Assembly (NCBI GenBank): GCA_030824255.1
Contig: JAVBYB010000348.1
Location: 1-5,124, forward strand
DNA: 5,124 nucleotides
Source of the DNA: a bacterium
Lineage (GTDB): Bacteria; Pseudomonadota; Alphaproteobacteria; Caulobacterales; Hyphomonadaceae
Reading direction: 5' to 3'
Shown here: positions 1-5,124 of the stretch, piece by piece
How positions within the stretch are numbered: position 1 is the stretch's first letter
Layout of the letters: each line of letters starts with the position of its first letter
Program-made: the position numbers and the translations under genes
The notes under the pieces: generated by a model
Databases searched by the model: none
Told to the model about the DNA's origin: nothing
The model's input: the letters and a program-made list of their open reading frames with translations, nothing else

Positions 1-2
1 TC

Positions 3-260
3 GCCGAAGCGGCGCAGGCCGGCCTCGATATCGGGGCGGCGAGCGCGCTGGCGCCGTACACGACCTGGCGGCGCGGCGATATCGTTGCAACGGCAGCGGC
101 GATGGAGGGATTTGCGCGCACATTCTCGTCCGCACTGCCGGTTCGGCTGGCGGCGGGCGCGGCGATGGCGGCAGCCGGCATGATCCCGCCCGCGCGCAAG
201 CTGTTTGCGCGTGAAGCCGGCGGCGACCTTGGTGAATTGCCGAGCCTGATGGCGCGCTGA
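3..260 (+). CDS. UbiH/UbiF/COQ6-family FAD-dependent hydroxylase, C-terminal part (5' end outside window)
   Basis: Only the last 85 codons are present, in the frame that reads into the TGA at 258-260; the gene enters from the left edge. The visible protein has the hallmark tail of the ubiquinone-biosynthesis ring hydroxylases: a L-x-x-Y-x-x-x-R-R-x-D stretch (residues about 16-26 of the visible part, bases 48-80), followed by the helix with the G-F-A-R-T-F-S motif (bases 108-128) and a closing segment resembling the family's P-P-A-R-x-x-x-x-R-E-A-G tail. Known for the family: flavin monooxygenases that use NAD(P)H and O2 to hydroxylate the aromatic ring of ubiquinone precursors, acting at the cytoplasmic face of the membrane. 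The FAD-binding GxGxxG and the GD motif lie outside the window, so I cannot say which ring position is hydroxylated or separate UbiH from UbiF, UbiI, UbiL or UbiM. It probably shares a transcript with the kinase 47 bp downstream. Confidence 0.8.
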   Translation, partial: AEAAQAGLDIGAASALAPYTTWRRGDIVATAAAMEGFARTFSSALPVRLAAGAAMAAAGMIPPARKLFAREAGGDLGELPSLMAR

Positions 261-295
261 AAGCGCCGTTAATCTGATGGTCAGCAGGCGCCTTC

Positions 296-299
296 AGGG
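296..299 (+). promoter_or_regulatory. Shine-Dalgarno sequence for the histidine kinase
   Basis: AGGG lies 8 bases before the ATG at 308 and 14 bases before the second in-frame ATG at 314. The spacing favours 308. An in-frame TGA at 275-277, with no ATG, GTG or TTG codon between it and 308, rules out a longer conventional start. Confidence 0.5.
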
Positions 300-307
300 T
301 CGCCGCG

Positions 308-2038
308 ATGGCCATGAACACACTCTCCGCAGCAAATGACGATGACGTTCCGGCGGGGACGATGGCCGCACTTGTGCGCGGCTGGCCAGGAGCGGCCATC
401 GCAATCGACGGCAAGGGACGCATCATCGCAGCCAGCCCGCTTTCGGGATTCCTGCCTGGCATGAGCGCGCCGTTCGAGCTTCCGGCCGCGATTGCCTCGC
501 AGCTGGTGGACAAGGCCGGGCGCAGCTGGCGCGTGTCTGCGCCTGTCGATGGGCTGCGTCTGGCGATGTGCGACCAGCGCGAGGCGCCGGATGCCGCGCA
601 CAGATTCACGGCCGCGGTCAGCCACGAGATCCGCACGCCGCTCAACGGCATTCTCGGCATGGCGGCGCTGCTGGAAGAGACCGAGCTGACGGCGGAGCAG
701 CGCGACTATGCCGGCGCGATCCGAAAGTCCGGCGCCCGACTGCTCGACCTGCTCAACAACGTGCTCGACTATTCACGCCTCGAAGCGGGCGACATTCCGC
801 TCGACAATTCGCCGTTCGAGCCGAGCGAGATCGTGCAGGATGTCGCCGAGCTGCTGGCGCCACGCGCGCATGCGGCGGGCCTCGATATTGCGGGCATCGT
901 GCATCCCGACCTGCCCCTGAAGATGATGGGCGATCCGGGACGGTTGCGGCAGGTGCTGTTCAACCTTGCGGGCAATGCGATCAAGTTCACGGAGACCGGC
1001 GCCGTGCTGATCGAGGCGCGGCCCGGCGCGCACGGCGTTGGGCTTGAGCTTGTCGTGCGTGATACGGGCGCGGGCGTGCCGGAACACGCCAAGGCGCACC
1101 TGTTCGAGGCGTTCAGCCAGGTGAGCGCGGGCGATGCCCAGCGCGATGGCGGCGTCGGCCTCGGGCTGGCGATTGTCGCCCGGTTGGTTGAGGCGATGAA
1201 GGGCAGGGTGCATCTGCATTCGTCCTATGGTCATGGCGCGATGTTCGTCGTGGAGCTGCCGCTGGCCGCCGTGGCGGGATCGCAGTCGCGTCCACAGCCG
1301 CAGCGGCGCCTGAAAGTGGCGCTGGACCTTGCGCCGGCTTCGCAACTGGCGTGCATGTCCGCTCTGGCGCGCGAGGGCGCGGTTGCCGTCGCCAGCGCAA
1401 AGGATGCGGATCTGGTGATCCTCGACGCCGCGATGGCGCCGGCGCAGATCGAAGCCATCGCGAAGTCGAAACAGACGCTGGTGGTGCTGCGCCCGCGCGA
1501 CCGGTCGCGCATCGAACAGTTCCGGCAGATGGGCTGCGCGGGCTATCTGATCCGGCCCCTGCGAGCCTCCTCCATCATCGAGCGGGTGGGCCTGTCGGTG
1601 CAGGGAAGGGCGGCCCCTGATCCGGCGGAGGAAGCGAGGAAGCCTGGCGAGGCCGGCACCGTATTGATCGCTGACGATAATGCGGTGAACGCGCTGCTTT
1701 TCCGATCCGCGCTGACGGCTGCGGGGTTCCGGGTCGACACTGCGGGAACCGGCGCCGAGGCGCTGGAAAGGATGGGCGAAACCCTGTACTCCGTCATCTT
1801 CATGGATATCCGCATGCCGGTGATGGATGGTCTCGAGGCGACGCGACGCATTCGCCGCCTTGACGGGCCTGCGGCCGAAACCCCGATCATCGCCTTGACG
1901 GCCGACATCGATCCCGAGTTGGAAGATCGCGCGCGCGAAGCCGGCATCACGCAGCTCGCCGCCAAGCCGATCGATCCATCGCGCCTGCGCGAACTGGCGC
2001 TGCGCTGGGCGTCGCGACAGAAGCAGGCTGCAGAATGA
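308..2038 (+). CDS. Soluble hybrid sensor histidine kinase (PAS-like, HisKA, HATPase_c, pseudo-receiver, receiver)
   Basis: This 576-residue protein should autophosphorylate on a histidine and pass the phosphate to its own C-terminal receiver. Residues about 20-90 resemble a short, degenerate PAS fold. HisKA spans about 98-162, with the H-box S-H-E-I-R-T-P-L-N and phospho-acceptor His106. HATPase_c spans about 205-320: N-box Asn219 and Asn223, G1 box D-T-G-A-G at 252-256, F-box near Phe266-Phe269, and G2 box G-G-V-G-L-G-L at 281-287, with Val where Thr or Ser is usual. Residues about 335-430 look like a decayed receiver. The last receiver (about 450-568) is complete: Asp456-Asp457, phospho-acceptor Asp500 followed by M-P, Thr531 and Lys553-Pro. 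There is no signal peptide, membrane segment, HPt or DNA-binding domain, so it is cytoplasmic and needs an external phosphotransfer partner. The stop overlaps the permease start. The stimulus is unknown. The architecture call is firm; no gene name is justified. Confidence 0.95.
   Translation: MAMNTLSAANDDDVPAGTMAALVRGWPGAAIAIDGKGRIIAASPLSGFLPGMSAPFELPAAIASQLVDKAGRSWRVSAPVDGLRLAMCDQREAPDAAHRFTAAVSHEIRTPLNGILGMAALLEETELTAEQRDYAGAIRKSGARLLDLLNNVLDYSRLEAGDIPLDNSPFEPSEIVQDVAELLAPRAHAAGLDIAGIVHPDLPLKMMGDPGRLRQVLFNLAGNAIKFTETGAVLIEARPGAHGVGLELVVRDTGAGVPEHAKAHLFEAFSQVSAGDAQRDGGVGLGLAIVARLVEAMKGRVHLHSSYGHGAMFVVELPLAAVAGSQSRPQPQRRLKVALDLAPASQLACMSALAREGAVAVASAKDADLVILDAAMAPAQIEAIAKSKQTLVVLRPRDRSRIEQFRQMGCAGYLIRPLRASSIIERVGLSVQGRAAPDPAEEARKPGEAGTVLIADDNAVNALLFRSALTAAGFRVDTAGTGAEALERMGETLYSVIFMDIRMPVMDGLEATRRIRRLDGPAAETPIIALTADIDPELEDRAREAGITQLAAKPIDPSRLRELALRWASRQKQAAE
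2025..2038 (+). promoter_or_regulatory. Translational coupling junction (AGG plus ATGA overlap) between kinase and permease
   Basis: The permease ATG (2035-2037) and the kinase TGA (2036-2038) share bases in an ATGA overlap. A modest AGG (2025-2027) sits 7 bases before the ATG, inside the kinase's last codons. This arrangement is commonly associated with ribosome re-initiation, so permease translation probably depends on kinase translation. Coupling is inferred from the layout. Confidence 0.6.
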
Positions 2039-3798
2039 CGGACGCCGCAACTCCTGCGAACGACAAGGCAAAGCCCGTCCCGCGCTGGCTGCGCGCACTG
2101 AAGGCGCTGCGGCATCGCAAGATGCTGGCGATGCTGCTTCTGTCGCTTGCGGCGGGGATACCTTATGGCGCCGTACTCGGCACGCTCAACGCCTGGCTTA
2201 CGGCCGAAGGCGTCACGCCGAGCCAGATCGGCATCCTGAATTTCATCATCCTCGCCTATTCGTTCAAGCTGATCTGGGCGCCCGGCTTCCAGAAAGCGTG
2301 GTTCCCGCGCATCGGCATTCCGTTCCTGCAGAAGTTCGGCCCACGCCGCAGCTGGCTTCTGGTGATGCAGCTGATCATTGCAGGCCTGCTGGCGTTGCTG
2401 GCGCTGTCGCGCCCGTCAGAGGGCGTGCTCTATCTTGCGGGCATCAGCGTCATCGTGGCGATTGCGTCCTCGGTGCACGACATCGTGCTGGAAGCCTGGC
2501 GGATCGAGATCGCCGAGTCCGACGAGGACCGGGACCTGATGTCCGCGGTCTACCAGATGGGTTACCGCTTTGCCGGCCTGTTCACCGGCCTGTTCGCGCT
2601 GACGCTCGCCGACATCATTCCCTGGTCAACCGTGTACCTGATCATTGCGGTGGGCATGGCCATTGCTGCGACCGGCACGCTGGTGGCGCAGGAGCCTGAC
2701 CATTCGTCGACAGAAAAGGGCGGCCATGACACGCGGCCATCCTTCGCGGCGTCCTTCCCGCCCCGGACAGTGCAGACCACCGTGGCCGTTGTTGCGGCTG
2801 GCTGGGCGGTCGCGATCGGCATCATCGTCGTGTTCTTCATCGACTCTCTGACGCAGACGCCGCCGCCATCGGCGGCGATCTTCACGCGCGTGCAGGCGCC
2901 GATCATTGTCGGGCTGCTGATCCTGCTGCCAGGCCTGATCGCCGCATGGCTGCTGCGGAGACAGCCGGTGGCGGCGACGCACGTGACGCCTGCGGGGTCG
3001 TGGGCGACCAAGGCCGCGGATACGCTGTTCCACACCATACTCGACCCGTTGATGGACCTGGTGCAGCGCCTGCGCTGGGCGGTGATCCTGGTTCTTGGGC
3101 TGGTGCTGATGTACCGCTTCGTCGACCTGATCTGGGGCGGTTTCGCCTATCCCTTCTATCTGGGGGACCCGACGGTCGGTCTCATCGGCAATCCGTCGAT
3201 CAGCCAGGGCGCGCTTGGGCATTCCAACACCGACGTCGCGATTGCCTCGAAGACGATTGGCGTCTTCATGACGGTGGCTGGATCCGTGATCTGCGGTGTC
3301 GCACTGATCGCGATCGGCCGCCTGCCGTGCCTCGTGTTCGGCGCATTGATTGCGGCGCTGACCAACCTGATCTTCGCGGACCTTGCCGTGGGCGGGGCGG
3401 GGATGGATGCGTTCCTGGCGATGACGGGCATCGGCCCAATGCTGTCAGGATTTGGCGATCAGGCTTTGTCACGGCTTATCGTCGCCATCGCGGTCGAGAA
3501 CGTCGCCGGCGGCTTCGCCAGCGTGGCGTTCGTCGCCTATCTCACGGCCATGGTGAACCCGAAATTCGCGGCGGTTCAGTATGCGCTGCTCGGCTCGCTG
3601 GTGATGCTGATCGGATCGCTGGGGCGCGCCGAACTCGGCGTCTTCATCGAAACCAACGGCTACCACGACTTCTTCATCGTCACCGTCTGGATCGGCATGA
3701 TCGCGGTTGCGCTCGCCGCGGCCGAATGGGCGCGGCAGGCCTTCATGAAGAAGCCCGTCGCCGACGCGGGGACGACGTCCCCGCTGCCGGCCGAGTAG
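2035..3798 (+). CDS. ampG: AmpG-family MFS permease (probable anhydromuropeptide importer), enlarged form
   Basis: This is a 587-residue polytopic inner-membrane protein. By eye it has about 14 hydrophobic segments, near residues 30-50, 64-84, 106-124, 131-150, 173-193, 198-218, 248-269, 288-308, 346-366, 404-426, 429-450, 481-505, 512-536 and 545-565. AmpG-like landmarks are A-G-I-P-Y-G at 40-45, F-G-P-R-R-S-W-L-L at 101-109, H-D-I-V-L-E-A-W at 148-155, G-Y-R-F-A-G at 176-181, V-E-N-V-A-G-G at 487-493 and F-A-A-V-Q-Y-A-L-L at 511-519. In the family, AmpG uses the proton gradient to import GlcNAc-1,6-anhydroMurNAc peptides released by lytic transglycosylases, feeding cell-wall recycling and, in some bacteria, beta-lactamase induction. 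E. coli AmpG is about 491 residues. The excess here lies mainly in a two-segment insertion at about 245-310, plus longer loops near 376-400 and 450-480. No nearby AmpD, NagZ or AmpR supports the assignment, so a related substrate is possible. Confidence 0.8.
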   Translation: MTDAATPANDKAKPVPRWLRALKALRHRKMLAMLLLSLAAGIPYGAVLGTLNAWLTAEGVTPSQIGILNFIILAYSFKLIWAPGFQKAWFPRIGIPFLQKFGPRRSWLLVMQLIIAGLLALLALSRPSEGVLYLAGISVIVAIASSVHDIVLEAWRIEIAESDEDRDLMSAVYQMGYRFAGLFTGLFALTLADIIPWSTVYLIIAVGMAIAATGTLVAQEPDHSSTEKGGHDTRPSFAASFPPRTVQTTVAVVAAGWAVAIGIIVVFFIDSLTQTPPPSAAIFTRVQAPIIVGLLILLPGLIAAWLLRRQPVAATHVTPAGSWATKAADTLFHTILDPLMDLVQRLRWAVILVLGLVLMYRFVDLIWGGFAYPFYLGDPTVGLIGNPSISQGALGHSNTDVAIASKTIGVFMTVAGSVICGVALIAIGRLPCLVFGALIAALTNLIFADLAVGGAGMDAFLAMTGIGPMLSGFGDQALSRLIVAIAVENVAGGFASVAFVAYLTAMVNPKFAAVQYALLGSLVMLIGSLGRAELGVFIETNGYHDFFIVTVWIGMIAVALAAAEWARQAFMKKPVADAGTTSPLPAE

Positions 3799-3821
3799 TC
3801 CGCCCTTAACAGCCGCCCGTA

Positions 3822-5124
3822 TCAACCACTCGTGTTGTAGGCGGCGAAGGCGGCGAGGTTCACGATGTCCTGCGCCGTCGCATCGAGCTGGGCGATCTGC
3901 ACCGACGAGGAGAGGCCGACGAGCAGCGGCCCGATGACGGTTGCGCCGCCAAGGGCTGCTGCAAGGCGGGTCGAGATCGCCGCCGAGTGGATGGCGGGCA
4001 TCACCAGCACGTTGGCCGGGCCAGTGAGGCGGCAGAACGGATAAAGTCGGCGCGCTTCCGGGAACAGCGCCACATCGACCGCCATCTCGCCATCGTATTC
4101 GAAGCCGACATCACCTTGCGCATCGAGCAGCGCGACAGCATCGCGCACCTTCGCCATGCGCTCGCCCGGCGGATTGCCGAAGGTGGAGTAGGAGAGGAAG
4201 GCGAGGCGCGGCGTGAAGCCGAGCTGCTTGGCGGCGCCGGCTGCGGAGCGGGCGATCTGCGCGAGGTCTTCGGCTTCGGGCATTTCGGTGACGCTGGTGT
4301 CGGCGATCAGCATCGGGCCGGTCTTGCCGATGATGATCGAGATGCCGATCGGGCGCACATCCTCGCGCTCGTCGATCGCCATTAGGACGTCGGAGATCGA
4401 GGTGGCGTAGTTGCGCGTGACGCCGGTGACCATGCCGTCGGCATGGCCAAGGGCGACCATGGTGGCGGCGAACACGTTGCGGTCCTGGTTGATCAGCCGC
4501 TGGGCGTCGCGTTGCAGGTAGCCCTTGCGCTGCAGGCGCTTGTACAGGAACTCGGTATAGACCTCGTTCTGGTCGGACACGCGGGCGTTGGTGATGGTGA
4601 GCTCGCCGGCGGGAATGCCCAGCAGCTGCATGTTGCGGGTCACCTGTTCGTCGCGGCCGACGAGGATGGGCTCGCCCAGTTCCTGCGTCTTGAACTGCCA
4701 GGCCGCGCGAATGACAGACGGCTCCTCGCCCTCGGCGAAGACGATGCGCTTCTTCTTTTCGCCGCGCACCTTGCCATAGACGCGCTGCAGGAAGGAGGCG
4801 GCCGGGTCGAGGCGCTGGGCCAGCGAGTCACGGTAGGCCTGCATGTCGGCGATCGGCTTGCGGGCGACGCCGGTGTCCATTGCGGCCTGCGCGATCAGCG
4901 GCGGCACATACCAGATCAGGCGCGGATCGAACGGGGCAGGGATGATGTATTCCGGACCGAATGTCGGGCGGGCGCCGGCGTAGGCTGCGGCGACTTCGTC
5001 CGGCACGTCTTCGCGCGCAAGTTCCGCAAGCGCGCGGGCGGCGGCGACCTTCATCTCTTCATTGATCGTGCGGGCGCGCACGTCGAGCGCGCCGCGGAAG
5101 ATGTACGGGAAGCCGAGCACGTTG
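3822..5124 (-). CDS. maeB: NADP-dependent malic enzyme, MaeB type: end of the malic enzyme domain plus phosphotransacetylase-like domain (5' end outside window)
   Basis: The gene reads leftward to a TGA at 3822-3824 and runs off the right edge. The GTG at 5118-5120 is an internal valine, because AAC (Asn) precedes it in frame, matching the malic enzyme N-x-L-G-F-P-Y-I-F-R-G motif. Counting that Val as 1, residues 1-85 finish the malic enzyme domain (G-A-L-D-V-R-A at 10-16, T-I-N-E-E-M-K at 18-24). Residues about 120-428 form a phosphotransacetylase-like domain (F-A-E-G at 128-131, T-G-P-A-N-V at 366-371, I-G-P-L-L-V-G-L at 396-403). The enzyme converts malate to pyruvate and CO2, reducing NADP, in the cytoplasm. 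In MaeB proteins the extra domain is reported to mediate oligomerisation and acetyl-CoA inhibition rather than acetyl transfer; here the S-R-G catalytic signature of true Pta is replaced near 408-415. About 433 residues are visible; the family is usually near 750-770, so roughly the N-terminal 330 are missing. It converges on the permease, 23 bp apart. Confidence 0.95.
   Translation of the reverse strand, partial: NVLGFPYIFRGALDVRARTINEEMKVAAARALAELAREDVPDEVAAAYAGARPTFGPEYIIPAPFDPRLIWYVPPLIAQAAMDTGVARKPIADMQAYRDSLAQRLDPAASFLQRVYGKVRGEKKKRIVFAEGEEPSVIRAAWQFKTQELGEPILVGRDEQVTRNMQLLGIPAGELTITNARVSDQNEVYTEFLYKRLQRKGYLQRDAQRLINQDRNVFAATMVALGHADGMVTGVTRNYATSISDVLMAIDEREDVRPIGISIIIGKTGPMLIADTSVTEMPEAEDLAQIARSAAGAAKQLGFTPRLAFLSYSTFGNPPGERMAKVRDAVALLDAQGDVGFEYDGEMAVDVALFPEARRLYPFCRLTGPANVLVMPAIHSAAISTRLAAALGGATVIGPLLVGLSSSVQIAQLDATAQDIVNLAAFAAYNTSG

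Noticed and set aside
261..307. Possible terminator or promoter in the gap between the hydroxylase and the kinase; GCGCC at 263-267 can pair with GGCGC at 287-291.
   Set aside because: The stem is only 5 bp with a 19-base loop and no T-tract, and no convincing -35/-10 pair is visible. Read-through is the simpler reading.
773..2098. A 1.3-kb open frame on the - strand opposite the histidine kinase.
   Set aside because: Its product is Arg/His/Gln-rich with no recognisable domain, it lies wholly opposite a gene with clear domains, and long antisense open frames are expected in GC-rich DNA.
2946..3809. An 864-base open frame on the + strand, shifted relative to the permease.
   Set aside because: Composition is dominated by Arg, Gly and Asp with no membrane segments or motifs. 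The permease frame in the same stretch has strong family motifs.
3812..3845. GCCGCC (3812-3817) pairs with GGCGGC (3840-3845) across the convergent stop region, with a possible inner CAAC/GTTG stem (3823-3826 with 3834-3837).
   Set aside because: The loop is long and interrupted, the right arm lies inside the malic enzyme coding sequence, and there is no T-tract on either strand. GCC/GGC repeats are common in this GC-rich DNA, so I do not call it a terminator.
3987..4385. A 132-codon + strand open frame opposite the malic enzyme gene.
   Set aside because: It has no domain, is rich in Arg/His/Glu, and runs opposite highly conserved MaeB sequence; it is a shadow frame.
5118..5120. A GTG on the - strand that could be read as the start of a 432-residue protein.
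   Set aside because: The preceding in-frame codon AAC and the following residues match the middle of malic enzymes, so this is an internal valine of a gene cut by the window edge.

Overview
This is a GC-rich window with ordinary dense bacterial gene packing. Protein sequence and gene content fit an alphaproteobacterium. A Caulobacterales/Hyphomonadaceae-like source is my guess and cannot be proved from this window. I see no mobile element, CRISPR array, tRNA, rRNA, long repeat or compositional island.

Layout. (1) Bases 3-260 (+) are the last 85 codons of a UbiH/UbiF/COQ6-family FAD-dependent hydroxylase of ubiquinone biosynthesis. (2) After a 47-bp gap, 308-2038 (+) encodes a soluble hybrid sensor histidine kinase: short PAS-like N-terminus, HisKA with His106, HATPase_c, a degenerate pseudo-receiver, then an intact C-terminal receiver with Asp500. 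(3) 2035-3798 (+) overlaps the kinase stop by four bases (ATGA) and encodes an AmpG-type MFS permease, probably for anhydromuropeptides from peptidoglycan turnover. It is about 95 residues longer than E. coli AmpG and has two extra membrane segments in the middle. (4) After 23 bp, 3822-5124 (-) converges on it. This is the C-terminal part of an NADP-type malic enzyme of the MaeB class with its phosphotransacetylase-like regulatory domain; the N-terminal catalytic part lies beyond the right edge.

How they may work together. The three + strand genes are close enough to be one transcript. The kinase and permease are probably translationally coupled, which raises the possibility that the kinase reads a cytoplasmic signal related to cell-wall recycling. 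That link is inference from gene order only. The kinase has no adjacent DNA-binding response regulator and no HPt domain, so its phosphorelay output must be elsewhere. The malic enzyme is a separate central-metabolism unit on the other strand.

I do not see strong evidence for a new biological system here. The points most worth a second look are the kinase-permease coupling, the pseudo-receiver inside the kinase, and the enlarged permease.
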